Assembly: GCF_004216915.1 (NCBI RefSeq) | Contig: NZ_SGXD01000001.1 | Span: 248,001-312,000 of the forward strand | DNA: 64,000 nt | Source: Motilibacter rhizosphaerae | GTDB lineage: Bacteria; Actinomycetota; Actinomycetes; Motilibacterales; Motilibacteraceae | Direction of reading: 5' to 3' | Shown: positions 48,671 to 56,630 of the stretch, piece by piece | Numbering within the stretch: position 1 is the stretch's first letter | Layout: each line of letters begins with the position of its first letter | Notes under the pieces: model-generated | What the model was told of the DNA's origin: nothing | Seen by the model: the letters and a program-made list of their open reading frames with translations, nothing else | Database searches by the model: none | Program-made: the position numbers and the translations under genes

Positions 48671-51175
48671 ATGGGGTGCGTGCCACGCGGGAGCCTCCGG
48701 ATCTACCTCGGCGCCGCCCCCGGCGTCGGCAAGACGTACGCGATGCTCGGCGAGGCGCACCGACGCATCGAGCGCGGGACGCGCGTCGTCGTCGGGATCG
48801 TGGAGACGCACGGGCGGCCGCACACCGCGGCGATGCTGGACGGCCTGCCCACCGTGCCCCGCCGCGAGGTCCAGCACCGTGGCAGCACGTTCGAGGAGAT
48901 GGACCTCGCCGCGGTGCTGGCCGCCGAGCCCGAGCTCGTGCTGGTGGACGAGCTCGCGCACACGAACGTCCCCGGCTCGGGGCACGAGAAGCGCTGGCAG
49001 GACGTCGAGGAGCTCCTCGCCGCGGGCGTGGACGTCCTCACGACGGTCAACGTGCAGCACCTGGAGTCGCTCAACGACGTCGTCGCGAAGATCACGGGGG
49101 CGGTGCAGCGGGAGACCGTCCCCGACGCGGTCGTCCGGCGCGCGGACCAGGTGCAGCTCGTCGACTCGACCCCCGAGGCCCTGCGCAGACGCATGGCCCA
49201 CGGCAACATCTACCCGCCGGAGCGCGTCGATGCGGCGCTGTCGAACTACTTCCGCCCCAGCAACGTCGCGGCCCTGCGCGAGCTCGCCCTGCTCTGGCTG
49301 GCCGACGAGGTGGACGACGGGCTGCAGCAGCAGCGTACGGAGCTGGGCGTCACGCAGACCTGGGAGACGCGCGAGCGGATCGTCGTCGCGCTGAGCGGCG
49401 GACCCGAGGGCGAGACCCTGCTCCGGCGGGCCGCGCGCATCGCCTCGCGCACCCGCGGCGCCGAGCTCCTCGCGGTCTACGTCGCTCGTTCCGACGGCCT
49501 GGCAGCGGGTTCTCCCGCCGCGCTGGCTCGGCAGCGCGCGCTCGTCGAGTCGCTCGCCGGGACGTACCACGTCCTCGTGGGGGACGACGTCGCCCACTCG
49601 CTGCTGCAGTTCGCCCGCGCGGAGAACGCGACCCAGCTCGTCCTCGGGACCAGCCGGCGGTCCCGGCTGGGGCAGCTGCTCGGAGGGGTCGGCGTGAGCG
49701 CCGCCCTGCTCCGCCGCGCCGACGACATCGACGTGCACGTCGTGACCCACGAGCACACGGGAGGCCGGCTCCGCCTGCCGCGGCTCACCACGGGCGTGGA
49801 CCTGCGCCGCCGCGTGTGGGGTCTCGTGCTCTCCGTCGCCCTGCCCGCCCTGCTCACGCTCGCGCTCGTCCCGCTGCGCGGGTCGTTGAACCTCACGAGC
49901 GACGCCCTCGCGTACCTCCTCGCGGTGGTCGGCGTCGCGCTCGTCGGCGGTGCCGTCCCGGCGGCTGTCGCGGCGCTGCTGTCGACCGCGCTGCTCAACT
50001 GGGAGTTCACCCCGCCGCTGCACACCTTCACCATCGCCGAGCGCAACAACGTGCTGGCCGTGCTGGTCTTCCTCGTCGTCGGCGGTGCGGTCAGCGCCGT
50101 GGTGGACCTCGCGGCACGGCGGACCAGCCAGGCCGCGCGCGCCTCGGCGGAGGCCGCCACCCTGTCGGCCGTCGCCGGCAGCGTGCTGCGCGGCGAGAGC
50201 GCGCTGCCCGCCCTGCTCGACCGGCTGCGCGACACCTTCGGCATGAGCGCGGTCGCCCTGCTCGAGCGCGGCGAGGAGGGGTGGGGACGGGTCGCCGGCG
50301 AGGGCCCGGAGCGCCCGGAGGACGCCGACGTGTCCGTGCCCGCGGGCGACCGGGTCGTCCTCGCCCTGCGCGGCCGCCCGCTGCCCGCCGAGGACCGCCG
50401 CGTGCTCGGGGCGTTCGCCGCGCAGGCCGCCGTCGCGCTCGAGCGGGAGCGGCTGGCCGCGACCGCGGAGCAGGCCGAGACCGTGCGCGAGGCGGACCGG
50501 GTGCGCACCGCCCTGCTTGCCGCGGTCGGGCACGACCTGCGCACCCCGCTCGCGGCCGCGAAGGCCGCCGTCGCGACCCTGCGGGCGGCGGACCTCGAGC
50601 TCGACGCGGCGGACGAGGCCGAGCTGCTGGAGAGCGCCGAGGAGTCGCTCGACCGGCTCGCCCGCCTCGTCACGGGCCTGCTCGACCTCAGCCGGCTGCA
50701 GGCGGGCGCACTCAGCGTCCACCTCGCCGACGTCGCGCTCGACGAGGTCGTGCCGCTCGCGCTGGACAGCCTGGGCGCGGAGCCCGGTGCCGTGAGCGTC
50801 GACGTCCCCGCCACGCTTCCCGCCGTGCGCGCGGACGGGGCGCTGCTCGAGCGGGTGCTCGCCAACCTCGTCTCCAACGCCCTGCGGTACGCCCCGGCGG
50901 GCTCCCCGCCGCTGCTCACCGCGAGCGCGCACGCCGACCGGGTCGAGGTGCGCGTCGTCGACCGCGGCCCCGGCGTCCGCGCGGAGGACCGGGAGCGGAT
51001 CTTCGCGGCGTTCCAGCGACTCGGCGACACCGACAACACGACGGGCGTCGGGCTCGGGCTCGCGCTCTCCCGCGGGCTGGCCGAGGCCATGGGCGGGTCC
51101 CTGCTCCCCGAGGACACCCCCGGCGGCGGGCTCACGATGCTGCTGGTGCTGCGCGCCGTACCCTCGGCCCCGTGA
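48671..51175 (+). CDS. kdpD: KdpD, K+-responsive sensor histidine kinase
   Basis: An 834-residue membrane kinase. The N-terminal KdpD domain (1-205) has the P-loop GAAPGVGKTYAML and VDELAHTNVPGSGHEKRW. A USP domain (about 235-355) follows, then four transmembrane helices (about 375-490), a GAF-like region and HisKA with H621 in AVGHDLRTPLAAAK. HATPase: NLVSNALRYAP, DRGPGV, GVGLGLALSRG. The tail GLTMLLVLRAVPSAP overlaps the kdpE start (GTGA). It senses K+ limitation and turgor, phosphorylating KdpE. ATG 48671 has a weak site; coupling from kdpC probably aids initiation. Confidence 0.95.
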   Translation: MGCVPRGSLRIYLGAAPGVGKTYAMLGEAHRRIERGTRVVVGIVETHGRPHTAAMLDGLPTVPRREVQHRGSTFEEMDLAAVLAAEPELVLVDELAHTNVPGSGHEKRWQDVEELLAAGVDVLTTVNVQHLESLNDVVAKITGAVQRETVPDAVVRRADQVQLVDSTPEALRRRMAHGNIYPPERVDAALSNYFRPSNVAALRELALLWLADEVDDGLQQQRTELGVTQTWETRERIVVALSGGPEGETLLRRAARIASRTRGAELLAVYVARSDGLAAGSPAALARQRALVESLAGTYHVLVGDDVAHSLLQFARAENATQLVLGTSRRSRLGQLLGGVGVSAALLRRADDIDVHVVTHEHTGGRLRLPRLTTGVDLRRRVWGLVLSVALPALLTLALVPLRGSLNLTSDALAYLLAVVGVALVGGAVPAAVAALLSTALLNWEFTPPLHTFTIAERNNVLAVLVFLVVGGAVSAVVDLAARRTSQAARASAEAATLSAVAGSVLRGESALPALLDRLRDTFGMSAVALLERGEEGWGRVAGEGPERPEDADVSVPAGDRVVLALRGRPLPAEDRRVLGAFAAQAAVALERERLAATAEQAETVREADRVRTALLAAVGHDLRTPLAAAKAAVATLRAADLELDAADEAELLESAEESLDRLARLVTGLLDLSRLQAGALSVHLADVALDEVVPLALDSLGAEPGAVSVDVPATLPAVRADGALLERVLANLVSNALRYAPAGSPPLLTASAHADRVEVRVVDRGPGVRAEDRERIFAAFQRLGDTDNTTGVGLGLALSRGLAEAMGGSLLPEDTPGGGLTMLLVLRAVPSAP

Positions 51176-51846
51176 CGCGCATCCTCGTCGTCGACGACGA
51201 GCCGCAGATCCTGCGCTCGCTGCGGATCAACCTGCGCGCCCGCTCGTACGACGTCACGACGGCGGCGACCGGCGCGGAGGCGCTCGCGGCGGCAGCGCGC
51301 ACCCACCCCGAGGTCGTCCTGCTCGACCTCGGCCTGCCCGACATGGACGGCGTCGAGGTGCTGCGCGGGCTGCGCGGCTGGACCGACGTGCCCGTCATCG
51401 TGCTGTCGGGGCGCAGTGACTCCCTGGACAAGGTCGAGGCGCTCGACGCGGGGGCCGACGACTACGTCACCAAGCCCTTCGACGTCGACGAGCTCCTCGC
51501 CCGGGCGCGGGCGGTGACGCGCCGCGCGACCCCGAGCGGCGCCGAGCCCGTCGTGCAGGTCGGCGGAACCCAGGTCGACCTCGCGGCCCGCACCGCCGTA
51601 CGCGACGGCGAGGCCGTCCGGCTCACGCCCACCGAGTGGCGCCTGCTCGAGGCGCTGGTGCGCCACCCCGGCCGGCTCGTCGGCTCGCGCCAGCTGCTGC
51701 AGCAGGTGTGGGGACCGGCGTACGGCGAGGAGACCAACTACCTGCGCCAGTACATGGCCCAGCTGCGCCGCAAGCTCGAGCCCGACGCCGAGCGCCCGCG
51801 CCACCTCGTGACCGAGCCCGGGATGGGCTACCGCTTCGTGCCCTGA
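51172..51846 (+). CDS. kdpE: KdpE, OmpR-family response regulator
   Basis: A 224-residue DNA-binding regulator. Receiver with DDE (8-10), D52 in LLDLGLPDMDG and K in TKPF. Winged helix with LTPTEWRLLEALVRHPGRLV, RQLLQQVWGPAYGEETNYLRQYMAQLRRKLE and GMGYRFVP; the segment before NYLRQYMAQLR is the KdpE-specific recognition form. The GTG start at 51172 overlaps kdpD by 4 nt. It is the activator of the kdp promoter, probably through the boxes at 43943-43996. Confidence 0.95.
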   Translation: MTRILVVDDEPQILRSLRINLRARSYDVTTAATGAEALAAAARTHPEVVLLDLGLPDMDGVEVLRGLRGWTDVPVIVLSGRSDSLDKVEALDAGADDYVTKPFDVDELLARARAVTRRATPSGAEPVVQVGGTQVDLAARTAVRDGEAVRLTPTEWRLLEALVRHPGRLVGSRQLLQQVWGPAYGEETNYLRQYMAQLRRKLEPDAERPRHLVTEPGMGYRFVP

Positions 51847-51865
51847 GCGCCGCCTCCCCTTTTTT

Positions 51866-51918
51866 CCCCGTGATCATGCACGTCCTGAGGCACCCCCAAG
51901 ATCTGCATGATCACGGGG
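51866..51918. repeat. GTGATCATGCA palindrome, complete; likely kdp terminator
   Basis: Arms CCCCGTGATCATGCA (51866-51880) and TGCATGATCACGGGG (51904-51918), 15 bp perfect, 23-nt loop. It lies 19 nt after the kdpE stop, preceded by a T6 run (51860-51865). It may terminate kdp, or terminate in the reverse sense given the T run on its left. Confidence 0.85.
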
Positions 51919-52082
51919 AGTGGGGTGGCGGCGGCCTGAGCGGTCGTCCTGCTGCCGTCCGGGTGGTCCTCGGCCCGCGCCTGCTCCGGGCGGATGGTCC
52001 CAAGGTCCCGGTCCCCTTCCTCACCCCCGTCTCATGACCTACCACTGTGCGTACACACACAGACACGGAAGGTGTGGTCAAC

Positions 52083-53885
52083 GTGCGAGGAGCTTCATCC
52101 CGTCGCCACCGGGCGGCCGGAGCAGTGCTGGCAGCGGTCGCTGCGGCGGCCGGGGGCGCGACGGCCGCGCCCGCCCACGCCAGTACGCCCGTCAGCGCCC
52201 CGTCGGGCACCGAGGACGTCATCGTCAGCGGTCAGCCGGGCGCCCTGTCCCAGGTGGAGGCGGCGGTGCGGGCCGCGCACGGCACGGTCCGCTCCACCCT
52301 CCCCGTCATCGCCGGCGTCAGCGCCCGCGTCCCCGCCGCGGCGGTCGCGCAGCTGCGCCAGGCGCCCGGGGTGCGCGCCGTCACGGAGGACGCCCACGGC
52401 CACCTCATGGCCGTGGATCCGACCCTGGGCTACGACGTCCAGAAGGACCCGGGCTCGCTCTTCCTCGCGGCGCAGGTCGTCCACGCCAACACGGTCTGGG
52501 GCAAGGGCGTCACCGGCAAGGGCGTCGACGTCGCGCTCATCGACTCCGGCGTCGCGCCGGTCCAGGGCCTCACGAGCGGCAACGTCGTCGTGGGCCCCGA
52601 CCTCTCGTTCGAGTCGCAGTCGCCGGCCCTCGTCGGCAAGGACACCTTCGGGCACGGCACCCACATGGGCTCGATCATCGTCGGCCGCGACGCGGCCGCG
52701 ACGGGCTCGGTCTACGCCAAGGCGGACAGCCACCAGTTCGTCGGCATCGCGCCCGACGCGCGGCTCGTCAGCATCAAGGTCGCCGCGAGCGATGGCGCCG
52801 CGGACGTCTCGCAGGTCATCGCGGCGATCGGCTGGGTCGCTCAGCACGCGCACACCGACGGCTTCAACATCAAGGTGCTCAACCTGTCCTACGGCACCAA
52901 CAGCGCGCAGGACCCGTCGGTGGACCCGCTCGACTACGCCGTCGAGCAGGCCTGGAAGGCGGGCGTCACCGTCGTCGTCTCCGGCGGCAACGACGGCACG
53001 ACCCACCCGGCGCTCGCCGACCCCGCCAACGACCCGATGGTCGTCGCCGTCGGCGCGGACGACCCCAACGGCGACCCGGCGGTCGGCAACGACACCATCC
53101 CGGACTTCTCCCAGCACGGCACGGCGCTGCGCTCGGTCGACGTGGTCGCCCCCGGGGTGCACGTGCTCGGCCTGCGCCTGCCCAACGGCTCCATCGACCA
53201 GGACAACCCCGGCGCCCGCGTCGGCAGCCGCTTCTTCCGCGGCTCGGGCACCTCGCAGGCGGCGGCCGTCGTCTCCGGCATCGCGGCGCTGTACGCGTCG
53301 AAGTACCCGACCGCGACGCCGGACCAGATCAAGGACGCGCTGAAGAAGAACGCGGACTCGCCGACCTACACGAAGAAGCTCTTCACGGGCCTCGGCGTCC
53401 CCAACGCCGACAAGATGCTCGGCTACAAGCCCAACCCGCTGGCCGTCCAGGCCGGCGTGGCCAGCGGCCTCGGCAGCCTCGACGCGGCCCGCGGCGGCTC
53501 GTACGTCACCGACGGCGTCAGCACGCTGACCGGCGAGGTCGACATCTTCGGCCGGCCGTGGAACCCCGGCGCCTGGGCGCTCGCCACCGGCACCGGCACC
53601 GCCTGGTCGGGCGGCTCCTGGCTCGGCACGACGTTCACCGGAGGTGCCCTGGGCGCCGACGGGAACTGGACCCAGGCCGCGTGGACCGCGACCGACTGGA
53701 ACTCGCGCAGCTGGCGCGACAGCGGGTGGGACAGCCGCAGCTGGCGCGACAGCGGGTGGGACAGCAGGAGCTGGCGCGACAGCGACTGGACGAGCCTGAG
53801 CTGGCGCTCCGCCGGCTGGGACAGCGTCAGCTGGCGCACGGGCGGGTGGTCCGACGCGAGCTGGGCCGACGCCAGCTGGTCCTGA
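52083..53885 (+). CDS. Secreted S8 subtilase with tryptophan-pentapeptide C-terminal tail
   Basis: A 600-residue exported serine protease. Signal peptide (1-33), inhibitor-like propeptide (about 40-112), catalytic domain with D154 (ALIDSGVAP), H191 (FGHGTHMGS) and S391 (GSGTSQAAA), oxyanion N303 in SGGNDG. A linker (450-520) ends in a repetitive tail: from W529 to W599 a Trp occurs at exactly every fifth residue (15 tryptophans), e.g. SWRDSGWDSRSWRDSGWDS. GTG 52083 has GGAAGG at a spacing of about 10 nt; GTG 52074 and 52047 are less likely. Function is unknown; the tail may bind cell wall or be processed. It is followed by an 18-bp terminator. Confidence 0.88.
   Translation: MRGASSRRHRAAGAVLAAVAAAAGGATAAPAHASTPVSAPSGTEDVIVSGQPGALSQVEAAVRAAHGTVRSTLPVIAGVSARVPAAAVAQLRQAPGVRAVTEDAHGHLMAVDPTLGYDVQKDPGSLFLAAQVVHANTVWGKGVTGKGVDVALIDSGVAPVQGLTSGNVVVGPDLSFESQSPALVGKDTFGHGTHMGSIIVGRDAAATGSVYAKADSHQFVGIAPDARLVSIKVAASDGAADVSQVIAAIGWVAQHAHTDGFNIKVLNLSYGTNSAQDPSVDPLDYAVEQAWKAGVTVVVSGGNDGTTHPALADPANDPMVVAVGADDPNGDPAVGNDTIPDFSQHGTALRSVDVVAPGVHVLGLRLPNGSIDQDNPGARVGSRFFRGSGTSQAAAVVSGIAALYASKYPTATPDQIKDALKKNADSPTYTKKLFTGLGVPNADKMLGYKPNPLAVQAGVASGLGSLDAARGGSYVTDGVSTLTGEVDIFGRPWNPGAWALATGTGTAWSGGSWLGTTFTGGALGADGNWTQAAWTATDWNSRSWRDSGWDSRSWRDSGWDSRSWRDSDWTSLSWRSAGWDSVSWRTGGWSDASWADASWS
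53704..53790 (+). repeat. 30-bp tandem repeat coding for the W-x4 tail
   Basis: The 30-bp unit CGCAGCTGGCGCGACAGCGG + TGGGACAGC encodes SRSWRDSGWD-like decapeptides and is repeated almost identically at least twice, with a third degenerate copy. The divergent copies further on (to 53880) keep the Trp spacing. It suggests expansion by slippage or recombination. Confidence 0.7.
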
Positions 53886-53905
53886 TGCAGCTGGTCCGGT
53901 AGCAC

Positions 53906-53947
53906 CGAGCCGTCCCCCTCCCCGCACCCGGGGAGGGGGACGGCTCG
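53906..53947 (+). terminator. 18-bp GC-rich hairpin after the subtilase
   Basis: CGAGCCGTCCCCCTCCCC pairs perfectly with GGGGAGGGGGACGGCTCG, 6-nt loop, starting 20 nt after the stop at 53885. It is the strongest stem in the window, with no T-tract. Confidence 0.8.
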
Positions 53948-54019
53948 TCCCTGTCGGAGGGGTCCGGCTCAGACCGGGCGCCGCCCTGCCGACAGGGGTG
54001 ACGACGAGAGGGGGGGACC

Positions 54020-56566
54020 GTGGTCGCGACAGCCGAGCGGGGGCGGCGCCCCCGCCTGCCCTCGCGCGAGACGCAGCTCGTGCTGCTCCTCACCGTCCTG
54101 CTGGTCGCCGGCGCCGTCGCGGCGTTCCGGCTGGACCCCGCGCTGACGCCGCCGTCGCCGCACCTGCCGGTCCACCTGGAGTGGTGGTCGGTCGCCCCGC
54201 TCTTCCTCGTGACCGAGCTGACCCTGCTCCACATCCAGGTACGGCGCGAGGCCCTCGCCGTCTCCATGGGCGAGCTGCCGATGGTGCTCGCGCTGTTCTT
54301 CGCCACCCCGGGCGACCTGCTGGTCGGCCGCTGCGTGGGCTGCCTGGCCGGGTACCTCATCCAGCGCCGGCCCCCGCTGAAGTGCACCTTCAACCTCGCC
54401 ATGGTCGCCTCCGAGGCGGCGCTCGCCGAGGTGGTCTTCGTCGCGCTGGGCGGGACGCCGGGGGCCAAGGGGTTCACGGCCTCCCTCGCGACGTACGCCG
54501 CCGTCCTCGGCGCCAACGCCGTCAGCGCGCTGTCCCTCGGGCTCGTCATCGCGGTCTACGAGGGCGGCCTTCGTGTCCGCGCGCTCGTGCTCGACGCGGT
54601 GACCGGGCAGCCCGCCGCACCAGTCGTCATCACCCTCGCCCTCGTCGCGGTGGCGACGCTGCAGGCCGGCCTGCAGAACGTGTGGCTGCTCGTGGTCGCG
54701 GGCGCGCTGGTCGTCGTCGCGTACCGGGCGTACGCCGCGCTGTTCGACCGCCACCTCAGCCTCGAGCGGCTCTACCGCTTCAGCCAGCTGGTCACGAGCT
54801 CGCCGGAGATCGACGAGGTCCTCGTCAGCGTGCTCAGCGAGGCCAAGGACCTGCTCCACTGCGAGCACGTCGAGATCACCGTGACCGACGTCGGCGGCGA
54901 CGGCCGTACGGCCCGGATCACGCTCACCCCGAACGGCCGGCTGCGCCGCACCGAGCAGGACGACGAGGCCGCCCGCTGGGTGCTGCGCCGCGTGCTCGAG
55001 GAGGGCGACGCGCTGCTGCTGCCGCGCGGCACCCGCGAGACCGAGGAGCTCGCGTGGCTCCAGCGCCACGACCTCCGCGAGGCGGTCGCGGTGCCGCTGC
55101 GCGGGAGCGCCGGCACCGTTGGCGTGCTCGTCGTCGCGGACCGGCTCGGCGACGTCCGAACCTTCGACGAGCAGGACGTCCTGCTGCTCGAGACGGTCGC
55201 CAACCACGCGAGCGTCGCCCTGCAGAACGGCACGCTGGTCAACCAGCTGCGCCACGAGGCCAACCACGACGCCCTCACCGGGCTGCCGAACCGCGCGCAG
55301 TTCCAGCGACGGCTCGGCGCGGTGCTCGACGCCCTGCCCGACGATCCGGCGGGCGTCTCGCTGTCGGTCATGCTGCTCGACCTCGACGGCTTCAAGGACG
55401 TCAACGACACCCTCGGCCACCAGCAGGGCGACCGGCTCCTCGTCGAGGTCGGCCGGCGGCTGCTCACCGCCGCCGGGCCCGACGCGCTCGTCGCGCGCCT
55501 CGGCGGAGACGAGTTCGCCGTGCTGCTCGAGCCGTGCCCCTCGGAGGACCGTGCCGTCGGCGTCGCCGGCCGGCTGCTGTCCGCCCTGGAGCAGCCCATC
55601 GCGCTGGACGAGATGCAGGTCCAAGTCGGAGGGTCGATCGGCGTCTCCCTCGGCCCGCTGCACGGCAACGACCCCAGCGCGCTGCTCAAGCGCGCCGACC
55701 TCGCGATGTACGACGCGAAGGCCTCCGTCCGCGGCCTCAGCGTCTTCTCCGCCGACATGGACCGCGGGTCCTCCCGGCGGCTCACGCTCGTCGGCGAGCT
55801 CCGCGCCGCCCTCACCGCGGGCGATGTCTTCATGCACGTGCAGCCGAAGGGCCACCTGCGCACGGGTGACGTCGACACCGTTGAGGTGCTCGTCCGCTGG
55901 AAGCACCCCGAGCTCGGCATGGTGCCGCCCGACGAGTTCATCCCGGTCGCCGAGCGCAGCGGCCTCATCGGCCTGCTCACCGCCCAGGTGCTCGACGCCT
56001 CGCTGAAGGCCTGCGCGTCCTGGCTGGCCGAGGGCGTCGAGGTCGGCGTCGCGGTCAACCTCTCGACCCGCAGCCTGCTCGACGTCGAACTGGTCGACGA
56101 CGTGGCCCGGCGGCTCAAGCGCCACGGCGTACCGGCCCGGCTGCTGACCCTGGAGATCACCGAGGGCGGCGTCATGTCCGACCCCGAGCGCGCGATCGGC
56201 CTGCTGCGCCAGCTGCGCGAGCTCGGCGTGCGGCTCTCGGTCGACGACTTCGGCACGGGCTACTCGTCGCTGTCCTACCTCAAGCAGCTGCCGGTGCACG
56301 AGGTGAAGGTCGACAAGTCGTTCGTCACCAACGTGCTCACGAGCGACGACGACGCCGCGATCGTGCGGTCGGTCATCGACCTCGGCGGGAACCTCGGCCT
56401 CGAGATCGTCGCCGAGGGCATAGAGGACCAGGCGACGTGGGACTACCTCGCCTCGCTCGGGTGCACGTACGGGCAGGGCTGGCACCTCGGCCGCCCGATG
56501 CTGCCGCAGGACTTCCTGCCGTGGCTGCGTGCGCGGGAGGGCGCGGGGCTGCTGCCCAGCGGCTGA
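54020..56566 (+). CDS. Membrane GGDEF-EAL protein (c-di-GMP turnover)
   Basis: An 848-residue protein with 6-7 N-terminal helices (about 20-235), GAF (about 245-405), GGDEF (about 425-570) with intact GGDEF at 495-499 and LMLLDLDGFKDVND-type metal ligands, and EAL (about 590-840). The signature is EVL (E622) rather than EAL, in VEVLVRWKHPELG, but N in VAVNLS, E in LEITEG, DDFGTGYSS, VDKSF, AEGIED and QGWHLG are kept, so hydrolysis is likely. The RxxD inhibitory site before GGDEF is absent. GTG 54020 follows AGGGGGGA. It makes and/or breaks c-di-GMP. It converges on rhaB. Confidence 0.92.
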   Translation: MVATAERGRRPRLPSRETQLVLLLTVLLVAGAVAAFRLDPALTPPSPHLPVHLEWWSVAPLFLVTELTLLHIQVRREALAVSMGELPMVLALFFATPGDLLVGRCVGCLAGYLIQRRPPLKCTFNLAMVASEAALAEVVFVALGGTPGAKGFTASLATYAAVLGANAVSALSLGLVIAVYEGGLRVRALVLDAVTGQPAAPVVITLALVAVATLQAGLQNVWLLVVAGALVVVAYRAYAALFDRHLSLERLYRFSQLVTSSPEIDEVLVSVLSEAKDLLHCEHVEITVTDVGGDGRTARITLTPNGRLRRTEQDDEAARWVLRRVLEEGDALLLPRGTRETEELAWLQRHDLREAVAVPLRGSAGTVGVLVVADRLGDVRTFDEQDVLLLETVANHASVALQNGTLVNQLRHEANHDALTGLPNRAQFQRRLGAVLDALPDDPAGVSLSVMLLDLDGFKDVNDTLGHQQGDRLLVEVGRRLLTAAGPDALVARLGGDEFAVLLEPCPSEDRAVGVAGRLLSALEQPIALDEMQVQVGGSIGVSLGPLHGNDPSALLKRADLAMYDAKASVRGLSVFSADMDRGSSRRLTLVGELRAALTAGDVFMHVQPKGHLRTGDVDTVEVLVRWKHPELGMVPPDEFIPVAERSGLIGLLTAQVLDASLKACASWLAEGVEVGVAVNLSTRSLLDVELVDDVARRLKRHGVPARLLTLEITEGGVMSDPERAIGLLRQLRELGVRLSVDDFGTGYSSLSYLKQLPVHEVKVDKSFVTNVLTSDDDAAIVRSVIDLGGNLGLEIVAEGIEDQATWDYLASLGCTYGQGWHLGRPMLPQDFLPWLRAREGAGLLPSG

Positions 56567-56593
56567 CCGTGGGCTGACGGTCGGCTGACCCCA

Positions 56594-56630
56594 CCCCGTG
56601 ATCATGCACGTCCTGGGCGCGCAGGATCAC
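56594..56630 (+). repeat. GTGATCATGCA repeat, truncated copy
   Basis: CCCCGTGATCATGCACGTCC... with a partial right arm GGATCAC. It lies 27 nt after the GGDEF-EAL stop, and its right end supplies the TGA stop of rhaB (56627-56629) on the opposite strand. It has partly eroded into an asymmetric hairpin. Confidence 0.75.

Noticed and set aside
32886-51918. CRISPR array interpretation of the GTGATCATGCA repeats
   Set aside because: Copies are kilobases apart, sit singly between genes, and have no regular spacers or cas genes.
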